A stretch of DNA of 64,000 nucleotides from Cupriavidus campinensis. Lineage in GTDB: Bacteria; Pseudomonadota; Gammaproteobacteria; Burkholderiales; Burkholderiaceae. The notes under the pieces were generated by a model, which saw nothing but the letters and a program-made list of their open reading frames with translations, did no database searches and was not told the origin of the DNA. Of the stretch, positions 51,280 through 61,689 are shown piece after piece. A program made the translations under genes and the position numbers. The first letter of the stretch is position 1. Each line of letters starts with the position of its first letter. The DNA lies in assembly GCF_905397395.1 (NCBI RefSeq), contig NZ_CAJPVH010000001.1:287862-351861 (forward strand), written 5' to 3'.

Positions 51280-52752
51280 TCAATGTTCCTTGCCGACCGG
51301 GTGGCTCGCCACGGCCGGCGCGTCCTGCCAGCCCCCGCCCAGCGCCACGAACAGGTTGATCTGGTCCATGGCGATCTGCGCGTCCGAGGCGGCCAGCGCG
51401 GCGTCGTTGTTAGCCAGCGTGCGGTCCGCGTCCAGGCTCTGCAGGTACGGCGAGCGCCCTGCCTGATACAGCAGCCGGTTGTGCCTGGCGGCCTCGTCGG
51501 CCTTGTCGCGTGCGTCGCGCAGCGCCTGGTTGCGCTCGAGTTCGTGCGTGTAGCTGGAGAGCGCGCTTTGCGTCTCGCGCAGCGCGCGCAGCACCACGCC
51601 ATCGAAGTGGGCCAGCGCGCCCTCGGCGCCGGCTTCCATGTTGTGGATGCGGGCGCGCGTGCCGCTGGTCGGAATCGTCCACGAGATCGCCGGGCCCCAG
51701 CCCCAGTGCGCGGTCGGCGCCTGGCCCAGGTGATCCAGAATGCCGGTGAACCCCGCCGAGGCGCCGATGCGGATCTGCGGATAGAGGTCCGCCGTTGCCA
51801 CGCCGATCTTGGCCGTCGCCGAAGCCAGTTCCCGCTCGGCCTGACGGACGTCCGGACGGCGCTTGAGCAGCGCCGCGCCATCGCCCACCGGCAGGGCCTG
51901 GCGCAGCGTGGGCACGTGCTCGCACGCCACGCTCGACATGTCCAGCGCGGTGGGCGGCTTGCCCAGCATCACGGCCAGCCGATAGGCGGCGCCTTCCTGC
52001 TCGGCGCGGTACCTGGGCAGCACGGCGCGCAGCGCATCGGCCTGCGCCTGTGCGCGCAGCACGTCCGTGGGCATGCCGCGTCCCGCATCGACCATCTTCT
52101 GGGCGAGCTGCGCGCCGCGCACCTGGAGGTCGAGCTGATGCTGGGCCACGTGCAGTTCATGCGTGGCAGTGCAGCCCTGCATATAGGCGCGCACGGTTTC
52201 CGCAACCACGCCTACGCGGGCCTGGTCCAGCGCCGCCTGGCTGGCCTGCGCGCCGGCCAGCGCGGCTTCATCGGCGCGGGTGAGCTTGCCCCAGAAGTCG
52301 ATCAGGTACGACACGTCGAAGCCGATGTCGCCGAAGTTCATCGCCGGGATCTTTTCTTCCTTCAGCAGCGGCTCGCCGGCAATCTGGCCGCGCTCCGCGC
52401 TGGCGCGGAACTTGGCCTCGGGGAGGTTCTCCGCTTCCACCTCGTGATACACGGCGATGGCGCGCTTCAGGTTGGCGGCGGCCACGCGCAGGTCGGTGTT
52501 GGCGACGAGCGCCTGCTTCACCAGCCCCTCGATCTTCGGGTCGTCATAGAGCTTCCACCAGTCGTTGGGCACCTCGCCGATCGACACCGCCGGGTTGTCG
52601 GCACCCTGGAACGGGCCGTTGGCGGTGGTGGCGTTGACCACGGCATCCCCGGGCACCTTGTGGTCAGGGCCGACGGTCATGCAGGCTGCCAGCGCGAGCG
52701 GGAGCAACCCCGCCAGCGTGGCACGGGTGAAGCGACTCACTGCGCTGTTCAC
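51280..52752 (-). CDS. Outer-membrane efflux channel, NodT/OprM family
   Basis: Outer-membrane factor of 490 residues and lipoprotein: signal RATLAGLLPLALAAC with Cys in the lipobox, then MTVGPDHKVPGDAVV. Two repeated OEP domains contain the long coiled hairpins (e.g. LRVAAANLKRAIAVYHEVEAENLP; LKRRPDVRQAERELASATAKIGVATADLYPQI). It forms the exit duct for the HlyD/FUSC system. ATG overlaps the HlyD stop by four bases. Last gene of the five-gene efflux operon. Confidence 0.93.
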   Translation of the reverse strand: MNSAVSRFTRATLAGLLPLALAACMTVGPDHKVPGDAVVNATTANGPFQGADNPAVSIGEVPNDWWKLYDDPKIEGLVKQALVANTDLRVAAANLKRAIAVYHEVEAENLPEAKFRASAERGQIAGEPLLKEEKIPAMNFGDIGFDVSYLIDFWGKLTRADEAALAGAQASQAALDQARVGVVAETVRAYMQGCTATHELHVAQHQLDLQVRGAQLAQKMVDAGRGMPTDVLRAQAQADALRAVLPRYRAEQEGAAYRLAVMLGKPPTALDMSSVACEHVPTLRQALPVGDGAALLKRRPDVRQAERELASATAKIGVATADLYPQIRIGASAGFTGILDHLGQAPTAHWGWGPAISWTIPTSGTRARIHNMEAGAEGALAHFDGVVLRALRETQSALSSYTHELERNQALRDARDKADEAARHNRLLYQAGRSPYLQSLDADRTLANNDAALAASDAQIAMDQINLFVALGGGWQDAPAVASHPVGKEH

Positions 52753-53624
52753 TGCGTACCTCCTCCGGTCACCGAGACCGTGGCGGTACGTCCGGCCACC
52801 AGCCGCACGTCGGCGGGCATCTGGTCGAACTGGATCCGCACCGGCACGCGCTGCGCCAGACGCACCCAGTTGAACGTGGGATTGATGTTGGGCAGCAGGC
52901 TGTTGCTGCTGGTGCGGTCACGGTCCTCGATGCCGGCTGCGATGCTTTGCACATGGCCATGCAGCACGCCCTTCTCGCCCATGATGCGGATGTCCACCGG
53001 GCTGCCGATATGGATGCCGTGCAGCTTGGTTTCCTCGAAGTAGCCTTCCACATGGAAGGACCGGGCATCGACCATCGACAGCACGGGCTTGCCGGTGCTC
53101 ACGTAGTCACCCAGGCGCGGCAGGCGGTCGTTGACGTAGCCCTCCACCGGGCTCACCACGCGCGTGCGGTCCAGGTTCAGCTTGGCCACGTCCACGGCGG
53201 CTTCGGCCTGCGCCAGCGTGGCCTCGCCCTGCTGCACCCGGGCCAGCCCTTCCTCGATCACTTCCCGCGACACCACCTCGGCCAGCTTCTGGCTGCGGTT
53301 CGCCTCGCGGCGGTACTGGGCCAGGCTGGCGCGCATTGCAGCAGCCGTGGCCTGGGCCTGGCGCAGCGCCAGCGCGTAGCGTTCATGGTCAATCTCGAAC
53401 AGCAGGTCGCCAGCCTTCACGCGCTGGTTGTCCTTGACGGCGATGCGCGTGACCAGGCCCGAGACATCGGGGGCCACCTGCACCACCTCGGCGCGGATAT
53501 GCCCGTCGCGCGTCCACGGCGCCACGGTGTAGTAATCCCACAGATGCTTGACGACAACCGCGCCCACGGCGGTGACGGCCAGCGTCAGCACGACTGGCCC
53601 GAGCGAAGAGAGTTTGAATTTCAT
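52749..53624 (-). CDS. HlyD-family periplasmic adaptor (AaeA-like)
   Basis: Membrane-fusion protein of 291 residues. One N-terminal anchor (LGPVVLTLAVTAVGAVVVKHLW), then APWTRDGHIRAEVVQVAPDVSGLV (biotinyl-lipoyl half), a short coiled hairpin (ATAAAMRASLAQYRREANRSQKLAE), second lipoyl half DRTRVVSPVEGYVNDRLPRLGDYV and a beta barrel. It links the FUSC pump to the outer-membrane channel. ATG 53624 overlaps the DUF1656 stop by four bases. Confidence 0.93.
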   Translation of the reverse strand: MKFKLSSLGPVVLTLAVTAVGAVVVKHLWDYYTVAPWTRDGHIRAEVVQVAPDVSGLVTRIAVKDNQRVKAGDLLFEIDHERYALALRQAQATAAAMRASLAQYRREANRSQKLAEVVSREVIEEGLARVQQGEATLAQAEAAVDVAKLNLDRTRVVSPVEGYVNDRLPRLGDYVSTGKPVLSMVDARSFHVEGYFEETKLHGIHIGSPVDIRIMGEKGVLHGHVQSIAAGIEDRDRTSSNSLLPNINPTFNWVRLAQRVPVRIQFDQMPADVRLVAGRTATVSVTGGGTQ

Positions 53625-53830
53625 GATTGGAACCACGGCACCACGGCAACCACCCCACCCAGGACGATCGCGTACAGCGCCAGATTGAACAGAGAACGGT
53701 GCCACACGAGCTTGTAGAACCCCAGGCGCGTCAGCACTGCACGCGCGCCACTCGTGATGGCAAAGGCGGCCAGCATCCACACCAGCAGGCTGGGGATGAA
53801 CACGCCATAAAGACTGAATTCGCCGGGCAT
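53621..53830 (-). CDS. DUF1656 small membrane protein (AaeX-like)
   Basis: Protein of 69 residues with two membrane helices (VFIPSLLVWMLAAFAIT and LFNLALYAIVLGGVVAVV) and a basic loop with FYKLVWHRSLF, matching DUF1656/AaeX proteins that accompany aromatic-acid efflux pumps. Its ATG shares one base with the FUSC stop (TGATG) and its stop overlaps the HlyD start. It may assemble the pump; function is untested in the family. Confidence 0.9.
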   Translation of the reverse strand: MPGEFSLYGVFIPSLLVWMLAAFAITSGARAVLTRLGFYKLVWHRSLFNLALYAIVLGGVVAVVPWFQS

Positions 53831-55806
53831 CAGGCGCCTCCGGTAACAGGGGCCGGCATCACGGCCGGCGGGAACAGGGCCACTTGCATCTCCACCAGGG
53901 CAGCCAGCGCGATGCGCGACTGCACCTTGCGCTGCGCGTTGGCCAGCCGCGTGTGCAGCGCCGGCGGCGGTGCGTCGCGCTTGCCGTCCAGCCGCGCCTG
54001 GTAGTAGCCGGCCACGCTGCGCAGCACGCGCTTGATGGCATGCTGCTCGGGCGCCGACAGGCTGGGCATCTCGCGCTGGAGCGCCAGCGTGGTCAGCTCC
54101 ACGCGCACCTCGCTGAAGCCATCGGGCGATACCTCGCTCTCGCTGGCGGCCAGCCGGGGCACCAGTTGCGCCAGCCGGTCCAGCATGCGCGCGCGCAGCC
54201 GGGTGTGTTCCTCGGGGCGGGTGCCCACTGCGTTGTCGGCGATATCGCCCCAACTGGATCGCACCAGCCGGCGCGTGGCGGCGGCGGTGCCGAACGGCCG
54301 CATCACCAGCGTCCAGACCAGCGCGAACGCGATGCCAGCGATGCCAGCGATATTGCTGTTGAAGAAGGTATGGAAGTCCGCGCTGTAGGCACCCGAGATG
54401 CCGATGTCGTTGGCCGTGACCACCGCCAGCGGCATGCCGATCATCGCCAGGCGCGGCTGCGCCACCAGCAGGCCGATGATCAGGTACGGCACGGCGAACA
54501 TCAGCACCAGCATCTCGAAATCATGTGCCACGGGCAGCACGGCGAACAGGAACACCATCGAGATCACCATGCACACCACGTTCCAGTTGAAGAATGACTG
54601 GATCATCGGCGCGGGTTCGTCCAGGGCGGCAAAGAAGCAGCACGACACCGCGCCCAGCGCCACCGCGCCGGCGCCATCGGCCCAGCCCATGTGGATCCAC
54701 AGCATGCCCATGGTGAAGATAGACAGCGCCACCGTGACGGTGGAGAACAGCAGCAGGCCGTGGTCGTAGTGGCGGGTCTGACCGACGTCCCAGCGCCGGA
54801 ACTCGGGCACCCAGCCGCCGCGCACGTCGCGCTCGCCCATGCGCCGGCACAGGGACACGCAGTCGCGCCACAGCGCCACCATCTGTTGCAGGCGGTCTTC
54901 GGCGGCGGTGACCAGCGCGGCGTCCCAGCCCGGTTCCAGCGGCGTACTGGTCAGCACCGGCGGCGCGTCCACCGCCCCGCCCTGAATCCACGCGCGGGCC
55001 GCTTGCATCTGGGCACGCAGGGTGTCCGGCAAGCCGCCGGCGGCCTGGAGCGATTCCACGATGGACGCCAGCGAGGACATCACCGGCAGCAGCATCGTCA
55101 TGCGCCCGCGCAGTTCACGCGCGGCACGCACCCGGGCGATGCTTTCGGTGTCGTAGCCCAGCTGGCTGATGAGTTGATCGAGGGCCAGGATGTCGGCGGC
55201 CAGGCGGTGGCGGCTCTGGTGGCGCGTGACCTGCATGCCGGGGCTGGGCGAGAGCATGTCGCCGGCCCAGAGTGCGGCGTCGGCCATCCACTGGCGCGAC
55301 TTGTGGCGCAGCACGTCCGCCACGCTCGCCGGGAACACCACGGCGCCGACCACGGCCGCACACAGGATGCCCAGGCTGATTTCCTCGGCCCGGGCAATGG
55401 CGATATCGAAGATGGCGGTGGGATTGTCCACCGCCGGCAGCGCCACCAGCGGCAGCGTGTAGGCGGCCAGCATGAAGACGTAACTGCGCGGGGTGCGGTG
55501 CAACAGGGCGATGTAGAGCAGGCAGCCGGTCCAGAGCGCCACGGCGCCCATCAGCAGCGGCGGCGAATTGACCAGCGAGGGCACCATCGCCACGCCGGCC
55601 GCGGCGCCCATCAGCGTGCCGAGCACGCGGTACAGCGCCTTGGAGCGCGTGGCGCCGGTCAGCGGATGTGCCACCACGTAGACGGACGCCATCGCCCAGT
55701 ACGGACGCGGCAGGCCCATGTACATCGCGATCCAGAGCGCCAGCATGGCGGCGGCAAACGCCTTGAACGAGAAAACCCAGTCCCGTGCGGATGGCCAACT
55801 GCCCAT
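53830..55806 (-). CDS. FUSC-family efflux pump (AaeB/fusaric acid resistance type)
   Basis: Inner-membrane exporter of 658 residues with two blocks of helices (~15-175 and ~370-500) and two cytosolic domains. RPYWAMASVYVVAHPLTGATRSKALYRVLGTLMGAAAG is the family hallmark. Relatives export aromatic carboxylic acids or fusaric acid. It starts five bases after the marR stop and is coupled to DUF1656. The operon marR-FUSC-DUF1656-hlyD-nodT is a complete tripartite system. Confidence 0.93.
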   Translation of the reverse strand: MGSWPSARDWVFSFKAFAAAMLALWIAMYMGLPRPYWAMASVYVVAHPLTGATRSKALYRVLGTLMGAAAGVAMVPSLVNSPPLLMGAVALWTGCLLYIALLHRTPRSYVFMLAAYTLPLVALPAVDNPTAIFDIAIARAEEISLGILCAAVVGAVVFPASVADVLRHKSRQWMADAALWAGDMLSPSPGMQVTRHQSRHRLAADILALDQLISQLGYDTESIARVRAARELRGRMTMLLPVMSSLASIVESLQAAGGLPDTLRAQMQAARAWIQGGAVDAPPVLTSTPLEPGWDAALVTAAEDRLQQMVALWRDCVSLCRRMGERDVRGGWVPEFRRWDVGQTRHYDHGLLLFSTVTVALSIFTMGMLWIHMGWADGAGAVALGAVSCCFFAALDEPAPMIQSFFNWNVVCMVISMVFLFAVLPVAHDFEMLVLMFAVPYLIIGLLVAQPRLAMIGMPLAVVTANDIGISGAYSADFHTFFNSNIAGIAGIAFALVWTLVMRPFGTAAATRRLVRSSWGDIADNAVGTRPEEHTRLRARMLDRLAQLVPRLAASESEVSPDGFSEVRVELTTLALQREMPSLSAPEQHAIKRVLRSVAGYYQARLDGKRDAPPPALHTRLANAQRKVQSRIALAALVEMQVALFPPAVMPAPVTGGA

Positions 55807-55811
55807 GATGC

Positions 55812-56276
55812 TCAGGACTCCAGCTTGGCCGCCGCGGAAGCGGCCCCTGAGGCCTTGTACAAGGCGCCCAGCACGCGCAGCGTGGCTTCGAGGTCAGTCT
55901 CGCTGATCTCGGCGAACACTTCGGCGCGCAGTTGCTTGAGTTCGGCTTCGATCTGCTCGGCCATGCGCTCACCGGCCTCGGTGAGCGAGAGCACGTTGGC
56001 GCGGCGATCGCTGGGGTCCACCTCGCGGCGGACCAGCCCGGCAGCGCTCAGTTGATCGACCAGACGGACCAGCGTGGCGCCTTCCACGCCCACGTAGTCC
56101 GCCAGCGTCACCTGGCGCACCCCGCCGCCGAGGCGGCGAATGAAGAGCAGCGGCGCGGCGGCCGCTGCGGAGATACCGTGTGCCGTGACCGACGCCTGGC
56201 TGATCTGGCGCCACTGGCGGCCCGCCAGCATGAGCTGGCCGGTAAAGGCAAATAGGAGGGCGTCTATCTTGGGCAT
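55812..56276 (-). CDS. MarR-family transcriptional repressor
   Basis: Winged-helix regulator of 154 residues. AAAAPLLFIRRLGGGVRQVTLADYVGVEGATLVRLVDQLSAAGLVRREVDPSDRRANVLSLTEAGERM covers the HTH and wing with the conserved DPSDRRAN motif (described in full here as residues ~37-105). First gene of the efflux operon, so autoregulation is likely and an aromatic acid would be a probable inducer. Inverted arms ACGTGAATTA and TAGTTCACGT lie upstream at 56291 and 56330. Confidence 0.93.
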   Translation of the reverse strand: MPKIDALLFAFTGQLMLAGRQWRQISQASVTAHGISAAAAAPLLFIRRLGGGVRQVTLADYVGVEGATLVRLVDQLSAAGLVRREVDPSDRRANVLSLTEAGERMAEQIEAELKQLRAEVFAEISETDLEATLRVLGALYKASGAASAAAKLES

Positions 56277-56290
56277 GCGCCGAATGATAG

Positions 56291-56339
56291 ACGTGAATTA
56301 ATTAGGATGCAAACTATTTCTTTCCGAACTAGTTCACGT
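56291..56339. promoter_or_regulatory. Candidate MarR operator region
   Basis: ACGTGAATTA (56291-56300) and TAGTTCACGT (56330-56339) are inverted arms matching at 9 of 10 bases. The second overlaps the perfect palindrome GAACTAGTTC (56326-56335). They lie in the 77-base gap before marR. Confidence 0.5.
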
Positions 56340-56353
56340 GGCGTGGGCGGCGC

Positions 56354-57309
56354 TTACCCGGCGGCCGTCTTCAGGTTCTCCAGCATGTCATCGACCATTT
56401 CCGCGAGGCCGAACTTCGGCTGCCAGCCCCAGTCGGTGCGCGCAGCGCTGTCGTCGATCGAATCCGGCCAGCCCCGGGCGATGGCCTGCCGGTAGTCCGG
56501 GGCATAGCGCACAACGAAGTCCGGCACCCGGCGGCGGATCGCCTCGGCAATCTCGGCCGGGGTGAAGCTCATGCCGGCGAGGTTGTAGCTGCCCCGCTCG
56601 CGGATCGACTCGCGCGGCGCTTCCATCAGCTCCAGCGTGGCGCGGATCGCGTCGGGCATATACATCATCGGCAGTCGCTCGTCGGACTCCAGAAAGCAGT
56701 CGTACGGTTCGCCGCGCACCGCGTGGTGGAAGATATCGACCGCATAGTCGGTGGTGCCGCCGCCGGGCGGGGTCTTGTGCGAGATCAGCCCCGGATAGCG
56801 CACGCTGCGTACATCCACACCGTGGTTCTCGAAGTACCAGCGACACCAGCCCTCGCCCGCCTGCTTGGAAATGCCGTAGACCGTGGTCGGCTCCATGATG
56901 GTTTTCTGCGGGGTGTTCACGGCGGGCGTGGTGGGGCCGAACGCGGCGATCGAACTGGGCCAGAACACCCGCTCGATGCCCTGCTGGCGCGCCAGTTCCA
57001 GCACGTTCAGCAGCCCGGTCATGTTCAGGTTCCACGCCCACTGCGGGGCCTTCTCGCCCGTGGCGGAAAGCGCGGCGGCCAGCAGGTAGATCTGGGTGAT
57101 GCCGTGGCGCTCCACCACCGTGGCCAGTTCGCCCCGGTCGGTCACGTTCAGCATTTCATGGGCGATATGCACGTGGCGGCCGGTGGGCACCACGTCCGAG
57201 GTGACCACATGCTCGCGCCCGTGGCGCTCGGCCAGCGCCAGCGCGAGTTCGGAACCCAGTTGCCCGTTGGCGCCGATGATCAGAATCTGCGGCTTGCTCA
57301 CTGCCTGGC

Positions 57310-57313
<4 letters not shown>
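56354..57313 (-). CDS. tdh: L-threonine 3-dehydrogenase, epimerase-type
   Basis: NAD-dependent oxidation of L-threonine to 2-amino-3-ketobutyrate by a short-chain/NDP-sugar-epimerase-fold enzyme; 319 residues. Cofactor loop [46 protein letters not shown], catalytic Tyr-Lys in [12 protein letters not shown], and [22 protein letters not shown], the Tdh-specific segment. It overlaps the kbl stop by four bases, so the product is passed to Kbl. This is the non-zinc Tdh type. Confidence 0.94.
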
Positions 57314-58512
<1,199 letters not shown>

Positions 58513-58542
58513 GGCCCGGCTCCCGGTGGTAGTGTCTCGGTC

Positions 58543-58563
58543 GTTCGATTCGATAAATCGAAC
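58543..58563. promoter_or_regulatory. Candidate operator 1 in the kbl-regulator gap
   Basis: GTTCGATT-CGATA-AATCGAAC is a perfect 8-bp inverted repeat with a 5-bp spacer. It abuts the palindrome GAACATGTTC (58560-58569). It lies 30 bases from the kbl start. Confidence 0.6.
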
Positions 58564-58575
58564 ATGTTCTATATA

Positions 58576-58602
58576 ACGAACGGTTCGTGCACTATAACGA
58601 AC
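58576..58602. promoter_or_regulatory. Candidate operator 2 with 21-bp-spaced direct repeats
   Basis: ACGAAC-G-GTTCGT (58576-58588) is a perfect inverted repeat; TATAACGAAC occurs at 58572 and again at 58593, 21 bases (two helical turns) apart. The second copy ends two bases before the regulator's ATG, pointing to autorepression. Confidence 0.55.
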
Positions 58603-58604
58603 AC

Positions 58605-59222
58605 ATGACGATGACGCAACCCTCCCCGCCCAACACCCCCAAGCCGCCCATCCAGTCCGATGGGCCGCCCGCCGTGGGAGGCGCGCTCCAGGCGCTGCGG
58701 CAGGCCCAGCAGCTGTCGCTGGACGACCTGTCGCGCCGCGCCGGTGTCTCCAAGTCTATGCTGTCCCAGATCGAACGGAATCTCACCAATCCGACGGTGG
58801 CCGTGCTGTGGCGGCTGGCCAACGCGCTGGGTGTGAACCTGGCGGACTTCCTGGCCAATGGCGCGGTGAGCGCGCCGGCGCCGGCGATTGCCGTGGTGCA
58901 GCCGCACGCCATCCCGGCGCTGAAAAGCCCGGACGGACGCTGCGAACTGCGCATCCTTGGGCCGATCGACCTGGCAGGGAAATTCGAGTGGTATGAGCTG
59001 ACGATCCAGCCCGGTGGGGTGCTGGCGTCCGAGCCGCATGACGCGGGCACGCAGGAGCACCTGTCGGTGCTGAGCGGGTCAATGACCGTGCGTGCCGCGG
59101 AGGACGAGAAAAAGCTGAAGCATGGCGATACCGCGCGTTATGGCGCGGACGTGGCCCATGCCATCGCCAATCCGGGCAAGAGTGCCGCCACGGCGCTGCT
59201 CGTGGTGGTGCACCCCGCCTGA
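58605..59222 (+). CDS. XRE-family regulator with cupin domain
   Basis: Regulator of 205 residues. HTH (about residues 30-85): [50 protein letters not shown] linker ([12 protein letters not shown]) joins it to a C-terminal cupin ([38 protein letters not shown]), which usually binds a small metabolite. It is divergent from kbl-tdh and probably controls it and itself. ATG 58605 chosen; a GTG 18 bases earlier lies inside the repeat cluster. Six bases separate its stop from the convergent GntR gene. Confidence 0.92.
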   Translation: MTMTQPSPPNTPKPPIQSDGPPAVGGALQALRQAQQLSLDDLSRRAGVSKSMLSQIERNLTNPTVAVLWRLANALGVNLADFLANGAVSAPAPAIAVVQPHAIPALKSPDGRCELRILGPIDLAGKFEWYELTIQPGGVLASEPHDAGTQEHLSVLSGSMTVRAAEDEKKLKHGDTARYGADVAHAIANPGKSAATALLVVVHPA

Positions 59223-59228
59223 TTTGAT

Positions 59229-59900
59229 TTAATCCACTTCCTTCATCCGCTCGCTGGCGAGCAGATTGCGCTTGGTCTCGAGGATGTGCTCCTCGAGCAG
59301 CGACGCCACCTTCTCGGCATCGCGCGCCTTGCACGCTTCCAGAATGCGATAGTGGTCCGCCTGCGGGCCTTCCTTGCCGGTGGCCATCGACATCTGCTCG
59401 TGCGTGTAGCGGTCCGTGTTCAGGCAGAACTCCTCGATCAGCCGCCGCAGCCGCTTGTTGTTGGCCGGCGCGCACAGCGCCAGGTGGAAGCGCCGGTTGT
59501 ACTCGGCCCACTCCACGAGCGACTCCGACTGCGAGTACGCGTCCAGAATCTCCTGCATCTGCTGGAAATCCTGCTGAACCATGTTCGGCACGCCGATGCG
59601 CGCCGCGTGGCATTCCAGGGCGACGCGGATATCTAGCAGCTCGCAGATCTGCGTCGCATCCATGCCTGACACCACCGCGCCACGGTTGCGCTGGTAGGTG
59701 ACGAGCCCTTCCGATTCAAGCTGGCGCAGCGCTTCCCGCACGGGAATGCGGCTCGCGTTGAAGCGTTCCGCCAGCGCGTCCTGGCGCAACTGCGCCCCCG
59801 CCGGCAACGTGCCTTTCTGAATTTCGTAGCGAAGCTGATCGCGAATGATCTGGGGTAAACCCTTGGTAGGGGCGCTTGCGCGGCCCGTTTGCGTGGACAT
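59229..59900 (-). CDS. GntR-family (FadR/VanR subgroup) transcriptional regulator
   Basis: Regulator of 223 residues. N-terminal winged helix: LRYEIQKGTLPAGAQLRQDA, LAERFNASRIPVREALRQLESEGLV. C-terminal FCD domain is all-helical with the metal-binding pattern D..R......H (LLDIRVALECHAAR; RRFHLALCAPANN; DHYRILEAC). Divergent from the P5C dehydrogenase gene with 118 bases between starts, so it probably controls that gene and the ABC operon beyond. Ligand unknown, likely a carboxylic acid. Confidence 0.94.
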   Translation of the reverse strand: MSTQTGRASAPTKGLPQIIRDQLRYEIQKGTLPAGAQLRQDALAERFNASRIPVREALRQLESEGLVTYQRNRGAVVSGMDATQICELLDIRVALECHAARIGVPNMVQQDFQQMQEILDAYSQSESLVEWAEYNRRFHLALCAPANNKRLRRLIEEFCLNTDRYTHEQMSMATGKEGPQADHYRILEACKARDAEKVASLLEEHILETKRNLLASERMKEVD

Positions 59901-59971
59901 GGGAGGTGCTGGAGATCGGTATGCGATTCGAGTGAGGCCCCTATTGTGCCTGAATATCCCGACTGCTAAAC

Positions 59972-60000
59972 TGGATCCAATTTATTAGTATTCATATCCA
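59972..60000. promoter_or_regulatory. Divergent control region of the GntR and P5C dehydrogenase genes
   Basis: An AT-rich stretch flanked by TGGAT (59972-59976) and ATCCA (59996-60000). The inverted arms are short, so this is only a weak candidate for the regulator's operator. Confidence 0.25.
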
Positions 60001-60018
60001 AAGAAGCGTGTAACGTAT

Positions 60019-61644
60019 ATGTCTTCAAACAATTCCTATCCAAAATCCATCAATGAAACGGTCCTGAACTACGCCCCGGGCAGCGCCGAACGCATCGCGC
60101 TGACGGCGGAACTCGACAAGCAGCAAGGTCTGGTGCGCGAGATCCCGGCCATCGTGGGCGGCGAGCGCATCCGCAGCGGCGATATCACCGACGTGCGCGC
60201 CCCGCACGCTCACGCCCACCGCCTGGGCGAAGTCCACAACGCCGGCCAGGCCACCATCCACGCCGCCATCGACGCCGCCGTGGCCGCCCAGCGCGACTGG
60301 GCCAACGCCACGCTGGCCGAGCGCTCCGCCGTCTTCCTCAAGGCCGCCGACCTGCTGGCCGGCCCGTGGCGCGCCCGCCTGAACGCGGCGACCATGCTCG
60401 GCCAGAGCAAGACCGCCTACCAGGCCGAAATCGACTCGGCCTGCGAACTGATCGACTTCCTGCGCTTCAACGTGCAGTTCGCGCACGAACTGACGGCCGG
60501 CCAGCCGATTTCGTCGCCGGGCATGCGCAATCACCTCGAATACCGTCCGCTGGAAGGCTTCGTCTACGCCGTCACGCCGTTCAACTTCACGGCCATCGGC
60601 GGCAATCTGGCCATCGCCCCGGCGCTGATGGGCAACACCGTGCTGTGGAAGCCGGCCGCCACGGCGTCGCTGTCGAACTTCCTGTTCATGGAGCTGCTCG
60701 AGGCCGCCGGTCTGCCGAAGGGGGTCATCAACTTCCTGCCGGGTGACCCGGTGGCGATCAGCGGCGCCGTGCTGGCGCGGCCCGAACTGGCCGGCATTCA
60801 CTTCACCGGCTCGACGGCCGTGTTCGACACACTGTGGGGCGAAGTCGGTTGCAATGTGTCGCGCTACCGCAGCTATCCGCGTCTGGTCGGCGAAACCGGC
60901 GGCAAGGACTTCGTGCTCGCCCACCCGTCCGCCGATGCCGACACGCTGGCCGTGGCGCTGCTGCGCGGCGCCTTCGAGTATCAGGGCCAGAAGTGCAGCG
61001 CGGCGTCGCGCGCCTACATCCCCGCCTCGCTGTGGCCGGCCGTGCGCGAGCGCGTGGTGGCGATGGCCGAGACCATCCAGATGGGCGATGTGACCGACTT
61101 CACCAACTTCATGGGCGCCGTGATCGACCGCCGCGCGTTCGACCGCATCCATGGCCACCTGCAACGCGCCGCCAGCGACAGCGCCGTGAAGCTGGTCACC
61201 GGCGGCAAGGCCGACGACAGCGTGGGCTACTTCATCACGCCGACCGTGCTCCAGGTAGACAACCCGCACCACACACTGATGGAAACCGAACTGTTCGGCC
61301 CGGTGCTCTCGGTCTACGTCTACGCCGACGCGCACTGGCCCGAGGTGCTCGAACTGGTGGACGGCACCAGCCCCTACGCGCTGACCGGCGCGATCTTTGC
61401 GAGGGACCGCGCGGCTATTGCCCAGGCCTCCAGCGTGCTGCGCTTCGCCGCCGGCAACTTCTACATCAACGACAAGCCGACCGGTGCGGTGGTCGGCCAG
61501 CAGCCGTTCGGCGGCGCACGCCGCAGTGGCACCAACGACAAGGCCGGTTCGCCGCTGAACCTGCTGCGCTGGGTGTCGCCACGCACGGTCAAGGAAACAT
61601 TCGTGCCGCCGGCCGACTACCGGTACGCGCACATGGCGGTCTGA
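60019..61644 (+). CDS. 1-pyrroline-5-carboxylate / L-glutamate-gamma-semialdehyde dehydrogenase
   Basis: NAD-dependent oxidation of glutamate semialdehyde to glutamate, the last step of proline and arginine breakdown; 541 residues, stand-alone form without the proline dehydrogenase (PutA) domain. Catalytic residues are Glu in VGETGGKDF and Cys in GQKCSAASRAY. TPFNFTAIGGNLAIAPALMGN and PFGGARRSGTNDKAG are characteristic of the eukaryote-like P5CDH type. Divergent from a GntR regulator and 45 bases upstream of a Liv-type binding protein, so it may serve catabolism of an imported amino acid. Confidence 0.92.
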   Translation: MSSNNSYPKSINETVLNYAPGSAERIALTAELDKQQGLVREIPAIVGGERIRSGDITDVRAPHAHAHRLGEVHNAGQATIHAAIDAAVAAQRDWANATLAERSAVFLKAADLLAGPWRARLNAATMLGQSKTAYQAEIDSACELIDFLRFNVQFAHELTAGQPISSPGMRNHLEYRPLEGFVYAVTPFNFTAIGGNLAIAPALMGNTVLWKPAATASLSNFLFMELLEAAGLPKGVINFLPGDPVAISGAVLARPELAGIHFTGSTAVFDTLWGEVGCNVSRYRSYPRLVGETGGKDFVLAHPSADADTLAVALLRGAFEYQGQKCSAASRAYIPASLWPAVRERVVAMAETIQMGDVTDFTNFMGAVIDRRAFDRIHGHLQRAASDSAVKLVTGGKADDSVGYFITPTVLQVDNPHHTLMETELFGPVLSVYVYADAHWPEVLELVDGTSPYALTGAIFARDRAAIAQASSVLRFAAGNFYINDKPTGAVVGQQPFGGARRSGTNDKAGSPLNLLRWVSPRTVKETFVPPADYRYAHMAV

Positions 61645-61689
61645 GCAGCCGCCCAGCTTTTCTAGCAACACCACCACGGAGAAGAAGAG

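Noticed and set aside
50359..53043. 894-codon open frame on the plus strand
   Set aside because: Crosses several well-supported minus-strand genes; typical high-GC antisense artefact.
53621..54253. Long minus frame of 210 codons over DUF1656
   Set aside because: Only the last 69 codons from ATG 53830 match a family; the rest is a shadow of the FUSC gene.
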